Assembly (NCBI GenBank): GCA_001600355.1
Contig: BCJU01000001.1
Span: 3,431,178 to 3,495,177 of the forward strand
Direction of reading: 5' to 3'
From: Meira nashicola
Taxonomy: Eukaryota; Basidiomycota; Exobasidiomycetes; Exobasidiales; Brachybasidiaceae
Length of the DNA: 64,000 nucleotides
Positions 11,381 to 22,217 of the stretch are shown here, piece after piece; the first letter of the stretch is position 1; the number at the start of each line of letters is the position of its first letter. The notes beneath the pieces are model-generated. The model was not told the origin of the DNA, made no database searches, and saw only the letters and a list, made by a program, of their open reading frames with translations. The translations under genes and the position numbers were made by a program.

Positions 11381-12533
11381 TTAGATACTTTGGCCTTTGT
11401 TTTTTTGTTCGACTGCCCAACCGATAAATGCAGGCACATCCTGTGAGGTAATCAAAGTAAGTCACTGAGCTTCTACACTTTTTCATAAAGACAACTTACC
11501 GGTGAAATCTTACTAGGCATGGCCATCTGTGAAGGGGTGGGATGACATTGTTCAGCATCGAACCACAAGAAGACGAATTCTTGTTACCTACCTCTTGGAA
11601 GATTAATGGAACACGTCCAGCACTGTCTGATTGAACAGCCATCCTGCGAACGAATGACATGTTAGTAAGGGACATAAGATCATCAATTCTCCATCCAAAC
11701 TTACCACCACTCGGTTTTATCACTTTCCAATTCCCGAACGATCTCTACACTGCTATAAAAGGCTCGGACAAAATTTGCTTGCGGTTCAAAAGCCGAGGTG
11801 GAAACGGGCAATTGAATGTTGATTGCACTGCTACGCTTTTGAGCGGGATTGCTTTGTTCGTCAATTACGTCATTCTGGGCATCTGCATTTAAGGATGCGA
11901 TTATTGAATCAATATGCTGGCTTGACAATGGATCAGCATGCGGTTTAAGATCGATTGTCAAGAATAATTCCAAGAAGTCACGATTACTAGTGATCATGGG
12001 TAATTTGTCTTTGAAAAAGATGTGTCAGCATAAAGCCAAAAAAATCTGTCTCGTCATATTTACTTACATTCGGTGACCCAAACATCTGCACGAATATCAT
12101 CGATAAATTCAGCAGCAGAATTTGAAAGAGTGGGCGATTGAATAGCTTGGATTCTATCATAACGTAAAATTTCATGAATGTATTGTTTCTCTTTGATTGG
12201 ATGATCGACGAAAAGACCTTGATGGAATTCTTTATAAGTTAATTTGTGAGATTGAGTTGCAGGATCGTGAATGCTTTTACGTGCATGCCAAGCGCATTTT
12301 GAAGTCCTTTGTGATTGTTCACCTGGTAAAAGTTTAGATGTTTCCACTTCGGAATCATGTTCATGCTTGTATGTATGATTTACAGTGAATTTTGATTTGT
12401 ATAAATTTAAAGCTTGTCGTAATAAAGAATTTATTTTTTCGTCCTTCAATTTATAGTCATCATTGACCAAATCGGAAAGAGGGATCGCAACAGGCGTCAA
12501 TGGACATTCTGATTCGGGTTTTGGCGCAGTCAT
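11381..12533 (-). CDS. DUF3074 START-like domain protein
   Basis: Five exons, in coding order 12068-12533, 11705-12008, 11592-11643, 11500-11526 and 11381-11440, give 302 residues. All splice sites are GT-AG and phases match throughout. The product carries the fungal DUF3074 pattern: WHARKSIHDPA near residue 87, then FHQGLFVDHPIKEKQYIHEI, a central VTEYKLPMIT-type segment, and YSSVEIVREL, WWMAVQSDSAGRVPLIFQE and ISPDVPAFIGWA near the end. Members are START-like, so a hydrophobic-ligand or lipid-binding role is possible, but no function is established. An in-frame ATG upstream at 12605 is an alternative start. Exon 4 is only 27 nt. The gene diverges from MCM10. Confidence 0.8.
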
Positions 12534-12647
12534 AATGATGATGATGTGTGTCGGGAGTGAGAAGGGATGATAATGACCCCTAATTGCTAGAACGCATATG
12601 TACATTCAGGTGGAGTAATAATTGATCAACAAAAAATCGTATGACAT

Positions 12648-12673
12648 ACGCGTCTGAAAAAAAAAGCACGCGT
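12648..12673. promoter_or_regulatory. Two ACGCGT (MCB-like) boxes upstream of MCM10
   Basis: Exact ACGCGT copies lie at 12648-12653 and 12668-12673, 54-79 bp before the MCM10 start codon. ACGCGT is the core bound by the MBF complex at G1/S genes in yeasts. Use by this gene is inferred from position and gene function. Confidence 0.5.
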
Positions 12674-12726
12674 TAATTAACCAACACTTTTTAGCTTTCT
12701 TAATACCATACTTCTCACATGAAACG

Positions 12727-14835
12727 ATGAATGATTTGAAGAGGAAGCATGATGGAGGTCATGCCATCAACTTTCTAACCGGCTCAGCCAATTTTCAGTC
12801 CTGGAAGAACACAAAGAAAAAGGAAGAGGCTATTAAATATGAACGAAATGCTAATTCCTCTTTTCAGTCTAATCAAATCATAGGAGAAACACAAAGAGGG
12901 AGTACAACTTCTCAAAAAGATGCGGAAAGCTCTAGCACTTTTTCACTACAAAGCGAACAAAGACAAAAAGCTCAACAAATTTCTGACTCACTTCCTCTCG
13001 GTCCAAAAGATGTACAAGCACCTGAAGATGATCCACATTTCATCAATTTTGAACCAAATACGGGAATAGAATTGAAAAAGCGCTTCTTGCCGAATTTGAA
13101 CGTGTCAGGTTACCTAGAAGGACGAACGCTTATTCCAATTTCCACTCTTTATTCGATATGCCTACCTGGAGAATCAAATGACGGGAAATGTACGATTCCA
13201 ATCGATGGCGATTGGCTTATCATTGGTGCTATTGCAGAAAGAAAGGCATCGTATGAAATAAAGGGTTATAAGCTGGATACAAAAGGTAAAAAGATTGACG
13301 AAGAAAAGTTCAAAGCAGCTTATCTGGCTTATTTGGAGCGCAAAGCTGGCGAACAGCCTGACATCAATGACGTAGACAATCCATGGCGTGACGTACAGAA
13401 AGAAGTACCAAAATCAATTTCGCAAACGTACACTTTAGTAGATATTGGTCAAAGATTGGTGAAACGAGAAACTGCTGGAGATTCAATGCTAATGGTGACA
13501 GTATACAAAGCTGATGAAGTTCGAGTTGATGAAAGTGCTAATCGCCGTTATATAGGAGGAAGTGGTGGAGCATACGAATTAATGGCCGCTCTGGGTGCAG
13601 GTACGGTGGTCTGTTTGCTTAATCCAATGATCACACATGGGCCAACACAATCGACTTCTACCAGCACAAATAATGACTCAGAAACCCCAAAAGGTAAATC
13701 TTCGAGTGGCTCAGACAAAAAGATGATTGGATTAAAACCTAGAAGGTGTGAAAATGTTTTGACGATAGGAATTGCCAAACATGTTGGACAATGCGAATCA
13801 ATCCGTAGAGACGGTTTAATATGTGGTAACTTTATTGATCGGCGAACCTCTATGCGAGCTTGTTCCTATCATTCCCATCTGTCTAGTTCAAAATCGCGCA
13901 ACAGAAGACAAGAATTTGCCAATAAGTAAGTCTTTTTTTACAGCTATGTTTTGAGCATATACTGATAATGTCTTCTTTGAATACAGTACTTCCATTTTTA
14001 TGCGTTCCAATACTGCTACCCCTTATTCGTTTTCGGACGGTATGGGTTTCGCTCAATCTAAAGCATACATTTCTAAAGGTGGTCCAGGAAGATCGATAGA
14101 TTCACATTTTGAGGTTAATGCAAGTATAGAACGGGATGCGGAAGCCAGATTTATAAAAAATGCAAGGGAAAAAGAAGCAGAAAGTAAAATTTCTACTCAA
14201 TTGTTCATGAATCGTCTCACTCGTCCGAAAGAAAAGACAACCCAAAGCAAAGGTGCTTCATCAAAGCCATCCGTACCCAAAGCAAAGGAAAAAATCACTT
14301 CTGATCATGTTACACAAACCACATCAGACCTCCAAAAGCCAGAAGGACAACGACATAGCTATGGATCTAGATTAGTACAAGATGCACTCAAGGAATTAAA
14401 GAAATCTACGGCTTCTCTGAGTAATGCTGATAATAAAAAACCAACAAACATTGATAAACATAAGATAAACCCAAGTCAAGGTAATGAATCAGACCAAAAG
14501 AAGGAACTTTCCGTAACAAAGTTGGATAAAGTGAGTAGAAGAATGTAGGGTTCTGGGGCCGTATTTATTATTTTACTGACAAAGAATGACTTTTATAGCT
14601 TCTGGCACGACATAGCGCTTCTTCACAAATACCCGTACCTCTCATGAACCTCAAAGTTGGAGTGGGAAAATCAGCAGTTCGAGCACCATCTCATACATCA
14701 TTTGGGAGGAACCTTCAGCTTGCTCCTAAACGTTTAAATACGATAGACAATCAATCAATCACTTTCGATGACAGTTTATCGGATGATGATGATTTGGTCA
14801 TCGAACGTGTTGTGAAACCAAGCAAATCAAATTGA
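12727..14835 (+). CDS. MCM10: DNA replication initiation factor Mcm10
   Basis: Three exons (12727-13925, 13987-14530, 14599-14835) encode 659 residues. The central OB-fold spans roughly residues 110-300, including the RFLPNLNVSGYLEGRTLIPI opening and the WLIIGAIAER strand. It is followed by the Mcm10 zinc knuckle near residues 354-381, with ligands in GQCESIRRDGLICGNF and ACSYHSH. Mcm10 binds the Mcm2-7 helicase, single-stranded DNA and polymerase alpha, and is needed to activate origins. The tail is basic and disordered, with an acidic patch (DDSLSDDDDL) near the end. The KRFLPN-type entry to the OB-fold and the zinc knuckle make the call secure; the introns follow consensus GTAAGT and GTGAGT donors. 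Confidence 0.92.
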
Positions 14836-14988
14836 TATCTTTGTTTATAAATACCAAGCTTATCTATCATGGCTTGTATTTTATTCGTCTCTCTCTGCAT
14901 GCAAGAGAATTGATGATACATTGTAATATTATATTATACTTTACACATTAATCTCCTCTATAATTTTGCAAATCTATGAGCATTTCCT

Positions 14989-16053
14989 TTATTCCTCTGG
15001 CATTAAACGATGGATTAAATCCTTTGAAGATCCAGTTTCATCACCTAATTTTACGAGATGCGCACGTAATTCGGCAGAAATGAAACTTCGTGCTATACGT
15101 GCTTGATCTGAATCCAGGCCTGATTGAATTGCATTGAAAGATCTCGAATCTTCCAAAGGCAATGGCCAGGATACACCACCAGGGGGTGGTGTTAGTGGTG
15201 TAGTAGGAGAGAAGAGAGTCTTTTCAGGAATCGGATAGGTCTGTGCTAATGAATCATTTCCTTCCATCTTTCCCTCCAAGGAGCGTATGAGTGTATGGCT
15301 GGATTCAGTATTTTCCTTACTGCTCATATCTGTCGATAATGCGAATTCCTTAGCACGTTCAATGATTGGATCAATCGATTCATTGATCGGATGTCCAAAT
15401 GTGATTGTAACATCTGCACCAGGACGTGGCATCCATTTTGGATTTCCACGGGGTTCTGGCATCATCCCATCTAAACCGGTAATCCAAATCGGAAGGATGA
15501 CGGGTAACTTTCTTGAGATACCTAAACCTGTCTCTAATAACATTCTTCCGATTCCCCACTTAAATCTTCTCACTCTTGCTTGACGGGACATATTAACATA
15601 TCCTTCGGGAAAGATGTGAACCCAGCCACCATTTTGCATTATTTCGATACTATGATCTAAAGCTGGTTGAAAAACTCCACGACCTCGATCTGTTGGTAAT
15701 ACTTGACCTGATCGAAAGATGTAAGCGTTGAATGAATTCGTAAACATGATATCACTCGCACCCATAGTCCATCTTGTCGTTTTTGATTGTTGAAATAATT
15801 CAGATGGCAAACTTCCAAAAAGAGTTGGATCATCCAAAACGCTAATATGATTAGCATATGTCAATACACCTCTCTTTTGCGCTATTCTCTTTTCATCCTT
15901 TATAACGTTCACCAAACGTTCTAAACCTTCTACACGAACGCTTTTACACCATCTTTGCAATAAAAGATTAGAGCACCAACCTACCAAACGAACAATCAAA
16001 TGCGATCGATCATGCAAGGTTGAAAGGGGAGGAAGACGAGTCAATGCTGTCAT
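14989..16053 (-). CDS. TAZ1: Tafazzin, monolysocardiolipin acyltransferase
   Basis: A single exon encodes 354 residues. Tafazzin is the mitochondrial transacylase that remodels cardiolipin. The acyltransferase HX4D motif is NHISVLDD (His69, Asp74), preceded by GVLTYA, and the FPEG box is at residues 148-151 (WVHIFPEGYVNM). The GIGRMLLETG and PIWITGLDGMMPE stretches are typical of the family. Residues 260-310 form a proline-rich insertion (LFSPTTPLTPPPGG) that I do not expect in shorter members. The gene is tail to tail with MCM10 across about 150 bp. Confidence 0.92.
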   Translation of the reverse strand: MTALTRLPPLSTLHDRSHLIVRLVGWCSNLLLQRWCKSVRVEGLERLVNVIKDEKRIAQKRGVLTYANHISVLDDPTLFGSLPSELFQQSKTTRWTMGASDIMFTNSFNAYIFRSGQVLPTDRGRGVFQPALDHSIEIMQNGGWVHIFPEGYVNMSRQARVRRFKWGIGRMLLETGLGISRKLPVILPIWITGLDGMMPEPRGNPKWMPRPGADVTITFGHPINESIDPIIERAKEFALSTDMSSKENTESSHTLIRSLEGKMEGNDSLAQTYPIPEKTLFSPTTPLTPPPGGVSWPLPLEDSRSFNAIQSGLDSDQARIARSFISAELRAHLVKLGDETGSSKDLIHRLMPEE

Positions 16054-17452
16054 CAGCTTTGGCTTCCATCAACTTGTACTACTTGACCGTAAGGAAAAGG
16101 AAAATGTTCTAGAAAAAGTGAACAAAGTTGAGCAAGAATTCCAAAAAAAAAGTAGCTTACTAAGCCTCACTCATATTCCGTTAGCCGAGAAAAAAATTGG
16201 CCATTAGACACGTGAAGCACAAGAATTATTTTTTTGTAAAAGAATATGTGTTGAATTGCATTTTCGCGTTAACAAACACTCCTTCTTTTAACCACAAGCA
16301 TCGGATGGATGTAGACTTGTACTCTGTTTTACAGTTATGCTCGTCAAACGTTCATCATTTCGTCTGTTTGAGAGTGCGAAATCGTTTGGTTGTCGGATTA
16401 AGTTCTGATTGACTGAGCTTACATGTGCGCTAACAAGGTTTTTCATTACCCTTGTGAACTCGGACGACGGTGCTCATAATAACCTTGATGGGAACGTGTT
16501 TATGGTAATTGTACCGTTCGGTATCGTTTTTCGGTATTGTGATGTGAGCGCTTTTGTTATAGGCATTGTCTTGTCAGCTATAGGTTAATGGTCTCTGATT
16601 TCATAGTATACAGGATTAGCCAATATTTGGCCATTATCTGAATTGCTGCGACCCACAGACCAACATTTCAGTGATACATTTGTTCTTATGAACTTGTCTT
16701 CATTCGGACAAGGCCGATCTTACTTGTCAATTAAACTTTCATCAGTCCTTTCTCCGATCTCAATGTTATGTAGTCGGTTCCATATTATAATAACTGAGTT
16801 CTATTTCTCTTTAATCAATCAGAATCATTTAATCTGGATTCCATCATTCTTATAGTAGAATCAATCTTGTGTGATACATCATCATTTCTACCATTGGTAA
16901 TTCTATCTATTAGCTACATGATAAGTTGTCTATGATAAATGCATTGTTTGAATTTCATAATATGTCCCAGAAATGTCATGTTGATTCATCTTTCAACAAA
17001 CAAAATTGCTCAATTAACCTCGACTTGACTCTCCAGTGAGAAGAATCTAATTGACAACGTACTCAATTCTATAAGAAACACAACTCACAGGAAGCCTGAT
17101 CATTTGGAGACATGAGAATAAGCAATAAAGTACGTATTCTAAGCTCTTTCTGAATCGGCTTTCTTGTATGCAGATGCCTCACTTGATAAAGACTATACTC
17201 CTAGCGCATCTCTTCTCTCAAAGCAATAATTCAAAGACCGAATCTATGCACGTATATGCATCAAATAAAATTTAAAGGTTCCATATGGATATGTACATTA
17301 ATAATATTTTTCTATTGTGCTACTTTAGACAACGAGAATTGGTTCATGAGGTAAAATTCAAGGCTCTGTACCTCTTATTAACAACTTGAGATATTTGTAT
17401 CTAGTGTAAATAGGTTGAAAAAAGTATCTAGTCAAGAAGAACAAGAAACCAT
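16054..17452. other. Long gene-free stretch
   Basis: About 1.4 kb between tafazzin and thioredoxin, the longest stretch without a supported gene. Short open frames exist on both strands, but none shows family resemblance or coding-like composition. The part nearer tafazzin must hold its promoter; the rest is A+T-rich and could hold the thioredoxin 3' UTR or a non-coding RNA. I recognise no tRNA, snRNA or repeat in it. Confidence 0.4.
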
Positions 17453-18040
17453 TTAAGCAGAGACGACTTGTTTAATTGCAGCCTGAAGAGGACAAGGAAA
17501 CGAAGATAGTTAAAAAGTCAGCATTCAATGCAGCTATCACAGCCAAACAGAAGCGTTCATATTACTTACCTGTAATTGTTGTGGGTTAGCACCAACAGTT
17601 TGAGTGATCTTTTGGCCGTTCTTGAAGAATACAAAAGTAGGCATTGCGGTGATACCGACTTCTTGAGAAATTTGTTCTTGTTCATCGACATCAACTTTGT
17701 AGAAAGCAATTTGATCAGCAGGAGCATCATTTGCGAATTTCTCGAAAAGAGGAGAAATCATTTTGCAAGGACCGCACCAAGTTGCCCAGAAATCAATAGC
17801 GGCAATCTTGTCTCCATTGATAATCTTTTGGAAATCTTCGTAACTTGTGATAGCTTGAACAGACATTTTGATTTGTGTTGTTGAGAATGTTGCAATTCGA
17901 ATGGGTGATGGAGCGAATGAAGATGTTAATCGTGGCAAACGGCTGCTTAAACGTAGATTGGAAGCGCTGAGCATGTTATGGAAATAACGAAAGAGTCGTC
18001 TGGAATGCTCAACCTGGACTAGTCTGACTGTGCATCGCAT
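17453..18040 (-). CDS. Thioredoxin, with possible mitochondrial and cytosolic forms
   Basis: Two exons (17570-18040, 17453-17482) encode 166 residues. The thioredoxin fold starts at residue 59 (MSVQAITSYEDF), the canonical start of fungal cytosolic thioredoxins. The active site WATWCGPCKM has its cysteines at 89 and 92. The cis-Pro loop (ITAMPTFVFFKNG) and the C-terminal helix AAIKQVVSA are intact; the last 30 nt are a separate exon. Upstream of Met59 the same frame adds a basic, acid-poor stretch with ATGs at residues 1 and 23 (RLFRYFHNMLSASNLRLSSR), ending ATFSTTQIK, which looks like a mitochondrial presequence. I infer that initiation or transcription start choice decides localisation. The gene diverges from SEC12 by 143 bp. 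Confidence 0.9.
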
Positions 18041-18183
18041 TCAAACACCGTAAATTGCGCGCTGCTGCTTAAGTCCGGATCAACACGTGTTATAGTGGCG
18101 GAACAATCTGGCAGACGCGTAGAAGGGATGCGGGGAGTCAGGCGCGTATTGGACCGTGCATTTAACGACCAAAAAACAAGAAG

Positions 18184-19733
18184 ATGATGACGTTGAATAA
18201 AATCATTAGATTCTCTCGTCCCCATGCTCAAAAAATGGGTCAGCCTGATTCATTTAGTGTGAAATGCTCGATACCGATCTATGCAATCACTTCACCAAAT
18301 TCGAATGACTTCATATATGCTGGAGGTGGTGGACAGTCCAAGAGTGGAATAGCTAATGCAATTGTGAGTGATGTGAATAATTCAAATATGTGCATATATT
18401 TACATTATCTTCCTTACAGAAAAGCATTACTATAGATGAAAAGAAGAAAAGTACGCTGGATCAAGCAGAGATCAAATTGAGCAGTGAAGAAGATGCTCCT
18501 ATGTGCATCACCCTTACAGCAGATGAAAATGATGATGACGTAGAAGAATCGGATGATCAAGGAAAAAGCTCTTTGGGAACATCAAATCCTCAATCAAGCT
18601 CTACAGAAAAGCTATCAGAGAGTAGTTCGTTGTTTAACTCACGTCAATCCCAGAGAACTATCATCGCTGCTATAAATTCGTCAGTATCTCCTTCCGGTGC
18701 AAACAAGAATCTGAGAAAATTTGAATGGACAGATTCGGCGAAAGCTAAAAAAGAGCATGAAAACAAGAATCTGCAAACCATCAAGCAAGTAAATCAAGTT
18801 GAATCAGTTTCAATCAAAGATGCTGAAGTGTATATTCGTTGCATCTCAACATCACCTAATGGCTCATTCGTAGCAGTAGGCAGTACAGATGGTCAATTTT
18901 CGCTGCATTCGCTGCCCACACTTGAACGTCTCTGGTCTAAAACCGTAGAGGACAAAAATGGTATTGCAGATGTGACTTTTTCGGCCGATTCTGCTTTGAT
19001 CGCAATCGTTACGTCTGATTCTATTCAAATTTTTCCAACCTCATCTTCCACCGGCAATTCTTCTGGACCAGAGCTCTATCAAAGCATACGTAATCCTACT
19101 TTGAAAGGTACAAATGGTTGTGTTTTCAGAGCTGCTCGTTTTGGTCGCAATGCAAAAGGCAATTCGGCAACAAAAAGCAGCCGATTATATACTGTTGTTA
19201 ATTCCAATCCTGCTGCAGGCTTGGGAAGTTCAAAGAAAGATCGCGAAAAGGCAAAAATACGGAAATGTTTTATCTCTTCTTGGGATACAGATACATGGAC
19301 AATCGTTCAAAGTCGTCAGATAAGCGATAGACCAGCAACAGTTGCAGAAATAAGCGATGACGGTTCTTTCATTGCAATCAGTACATCGGATCTTTCCTTG
19401 CATCTCTTATCTAGTCATACATTAAAGTCGATATGGCAAATACGTGATACGCATGCTTTTCCAGGAACATGTTTGGCTTTTAGCCGTAATGGCAAACTTT
19501 TGGCAAGCGGAAGTGCGGATATGACATTACGCATTGCTTCCATCGATAAGGGTTCCGGTTTGGTGAACACAACAACATTTCTTGAGAGTGAGTCTGATTT
19601 GCAAAAGTTGACGAACCGATTAGATGCTGACCTTCAGTATTATTCCTTTATCCTAGGTAATATAGTAATATTCATCCTTGCATTAGCTTTGGCTATCTTG
19701 GCATGGTACTTTCAAACGAGATTTCTGACATGA
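18184..19733 (+). CDS. SEC12: Sec12-type guanine-nucleotide exchange factor for Sar1
   Basis: Two exons (18184-18363, 18420-19733) encode 497 residues. Sec12 activates Sar1 on the ER membrane to start COPII coat assembly. The N-terminal strand YAITSPNSNDFIYAGGGGQS with SGIANAI, near residues 33-60, is the glycine-rich potassium-binding loop characteristic of Sec12. WD-type blades follow (ISTSPNGSFVAVGSTDGQFS, VTFSADSALIAIV, LAFSRNGKLLASGSADMTLRI). Near the C-terminus a transmembrane segment (FILGNIVIFILALALAILAWYF) anchors the propeller on the cytosolic face, with only about five residues left over. An acidic, Ser-rich insert of about 100 residues (ENDDDVEESDD) follows blade 1. An intron splits the gene inside the N-terminal blade. 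Confidence 0.88.
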
Positions 19734-19855
19734 ATTCGCCGATTTGTGTCAAGGTACATCCATTCCGCTTTCTTTATTCACATACATGACCTCTTGTATA
19801 TCTTCCGAATGGATGCTCCAAATGAATTATTCCAAATTTTTTGCAAATATGTGAG

Positions 19856-20245
19856 TTATTCACCTATCAAATCGAAACATTCTCTTAGACGTTGCCGGTA
19901 AGAGTCATTTTTTAGCTGTAATGAAGCGACATGCTTGTGTAAATGTTCAAATTGGCTACTGTTTGATCTATTTTGATCTGCTTTACGACTACCATTCATT
20001 TGTTCTAGTAACCCGTCTGCGAATTCAATGTAAGATATGGATAATTGAGAGGCGACTCCTTCCGAACCTTGATTATCGGCTTTTATACGTTGAATGAGGT
20101 GAGTGAGATCAACCTTGTCCACCTCATTCGTACCTTTCGATTCATCTTTCATATCTCCTCTTATTAAGCTTGGTAGAAGACCACGTCCAAAGTTTGCCAA
20201 TGCTTTTGACCGCTCACCAATTATTGCTTGTTCCAATTCGGCCAT
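19856..20245 (-). CDS. Small predicted coiled-coil protein, unrecognised
   Basis: A single exon encodes 129 residues from an ATG at 20245. I do not recognise a family. It is hydrophilic, mostly predicted helical, and has two stretches with heptad-like spacing: residues 1-30 (ELEQAIIGERSKALANFGRG) and the C-terminal 35 (LHKHVASLQLKNDSYRQRL). The gene diverges across 142 bp from another small helical protein. That intergenic region carries an ACGCGT box (20307-20312), which would fit a cell-cycle-regulated pair such as small kinetochore or spindle subunits. This is inference only. Confidence 0.6.
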   Translation of the reverse strand: MAELEQAIIGERSKALANFGRGLLPSLIRGDMKDESKGTNEVDKVDLTHLIQRIKADNQGSEGVASQLSISYIEFADGLLEQMNGSRKADQNRSNSSQFEHLHKHVASLQLKNDSYRQRLRECFDLIGE

Positions 20246-20387
20246 GGTTGTTGGAGAGAATAATTACAAACCTACATAAATCTGCCGCTTGTTTGTTTTG
20301 GGTGAAACGCGTACGGCAAATAGATGAAATATATATTAACAAAAGCAAGCTTTTTACCTTGTACTATGATGAAATGGACAATGAAAG

Positions 20388-20863
20388 ATGAGTGATCTGA
20401 AAGACATCAGATCAGATTTGAATGGAGTATCTGCGGCAGAATTACTTACAAATTTAAGAGAAAAGATTCATCAAACAAAGTTATTGGAAAAGAGTAATTT
20501 GGAGATCGAACAAATGTTACAATTGGGCAAAAATGATGAATCAAAAGAATTAGATCAAGATGACAAAATGATATTGAGTGAGGCTTTTAATGAAAATAGG
20601 GAAGCAATGTGAGTTCTCTATAACATTTTATTGAAGTTGATGGTTCATACTAAATGTTATGTTTCTTCTGTAATCTCAGTGAACGAAAGAAGCAAGCCAG
20701 TCAAATATTCTGTGACATATTGACAAAAAAGATGGAAGCGAACGAATTATCCAAAGATCTTACATCGGAAGTTGAATCAATAATAAAAGAGGTGCAAAGA
20801 TCAAATACAGAACAGGATCAAATCGATTCATCTGCTACAGAAAATCAAGGCATATATATGTAG
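20388..20863 (+). CDS. Small predicted coiled-coil protein, unrecognised
   Basis: Two exons (20388-20608, 20680-20863) joined by a GTGAGT...CAG intron encode 134 residues. The protein is strongly charged and helical. Heptad-like leucine spacing runs through residues 16-50 (AAELLTNLREKIHQTKLLEK) and again through the second exon (ASQIFCDILTKKMEANELSK). No family is recognised. Its reading frame continues cleanly across the splice, which supports a real gene. It is head to head with the other small coiled-coil gene and convergent with CAF1. Confidence 0.6.
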
Positions 20864-20914
20864 AGTACATAGTGTTACAAAGATCAAAAAAAACAGCTAT
20901 TTCATCTAAAGGCT

Positions 20915-21901
20915 TCATCTTTCTCCAGCGCTACCGATTGATGTCTTGCTGAACGCATTGCTGTGGGACATATGTATACTAGCCGCAGAAGATGACTTTG
21001 AATGAATTGCTGCTCCATCAACTGATTCCCTTCCGTTTGATCCTGAAATAACTGCGATATTGGGTCGATTTGCTTGGGCAGAAAAACCATATAAACATCC
21101 CAGATATTTGGCATCGTCTATTTGACCTTCGAAATAACGCTTTCTCATTTTGAAAAACGTGCTAGCAGTCAGCAATGAATCACTTCCCGCTTGATGTTGT
21201 TGTCCAATTCGGCTCACTTGCAAATCATCCGCAACATCTTGCAATCCTCCTTTTAGCGTTTTGCAAGATCGCATGAGATACTTGATGTCATAAATACATG
21301 GGAACCATTGTCGTAGATTTTCAAAGAATTCTGTTTCTTGAGCAGGTAGAGGTAAAGCAGTGACAACTTTTAATAGATAACCGAAATCGTATCCGCTATG
21401 AAAAGTGACCCATCTAACGTCTTCAAAGAGAACTAAGCCGGATGTGATCATCAATTCACCAAAATGTTCGATATCAATCCCATGATTTTCGTGTTTATCG
21501 AAATCCAAACCTGCTTTATTCAATAAATCCAAAGATTCGGGAGCGCACATATCATCGGTCAGACTGAAGCGAAAGTTAAATTGCCAAGTGCAAATATCAT
21601 CCGGATGTTCTCCTTCTTCATCGCAAACGGTTAGACCAAGTTGAATCAGTTTAAGAAGATCGACATTACACCGAAGCGTTTGATAATGATAATCGGACGA
21701 TCCTTTGAATGTACCGATCGGACGTGCAACGATTCCCGGGAATTCAGTATCCATTGCAACATAAGGATACCTTTCTATTGCTCTCCGAAGGTTTCCCATC
21801 TCTTCTTCCACATTATCCGACCAAACTTCTCGTATTTGGGCACCGCCGTTCATCGATGAGAGTGATGTAGCCGGTGCCAATCTTTGCATCATTATGTTCA
21901 T
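20915..21901 (-). CDS. CAF1: CCR4-NOT deadenylase subunit Caf1/Pop2
   Basis: A single exon encodes 328 residues from the first ATG at 21901. Caf1 is a DEDD-family 3'-5' exonuclease that shortens mRNA poly(A) tails within CCR4-NOT. Catalytic acids are visible: Asp51 and Glu53 in VAMDTEFPG, Asp172 in FHSGYDFGYL and Asp241 in HQAGSDSLLT. Flanking blocks match the family well (EVWSDNVEEEMGNLR, YHYQTLRCNVDLLKLIQLG, WQFNFRFSL). The last 50 residues are a Ser-rich tail without clear motifs. Unlike budding-yeast Pop2, the active-site set is the canonical one, so the enzyme should be active. Confidence 0.96.
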   Translation of the reverse strand: MNIMMQRLAPATSLSSMNGGAQIREVWSDNVEEEMGNLRRAIERYPYVAMDTEFPGIVARPIGTFKGSSDYHYQTLRCNVDLLKLIQLGLTVCDEEGEHPDDICTWQFNFRFSLTDDMCAPESLDLLNKAGLDFDKHENHGIDIEHFGELMITSGLVLFEDVRWVTFHSGYDFGYLLKVVTALPLPAQETEFFENLRQWFPCIYDIKYLMRSCKTLKGGLQDVADDLQVSRIGQQHQAGSDSLLTASTFFKMRKRYFEGQIDDAKYLGCLYGFSAQANRPNIAVISGSNGRESVDGAAIHSKSSSAASIHMSHSNAFSKTSIGSAGER

Positions 21902-22217
21902 CAAATGACTATATGAGCATGGAAATGCTGTTCCTCTAACATTTATTATGGTATGTAATGGAAGAGATTATTATCGGATTTTACCCTCATTTCCAGGGCG
22001 CGTGTCAGAATTTGGCTGCCCGCCCAGATACCTAGACCTAGGCTACAGATGTACATAGTCTACACCTGTATTCCATGCACGGGCTTCATGACACTGGAAG
22101 GACGCGTGGTGGTTGATGTAAAATACATACCTATGTATATTAGAAACACCAATGTGAATCCTTCTTCATTCATAGCCACATACATATTCGTATAGTCAAA
22201 GAAAATTATCGGTCAAA
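21902..22217. other. Divergent CAF1-RPN10 promoter region
   Basis: A 316-bp spacer between divergent genes. It contains an ACGCGT box (22104-22109) and a small palindromic patch (CCTAGACCTAGG near 22031). I see no transcribed element in it. Confidence 0.4.

Noticed and set aside
16197..16855. Two frames of about 70 codons on the plus strand
   Set aside because: Short, A+T-driven, no splice partners and no recognisable motifs.
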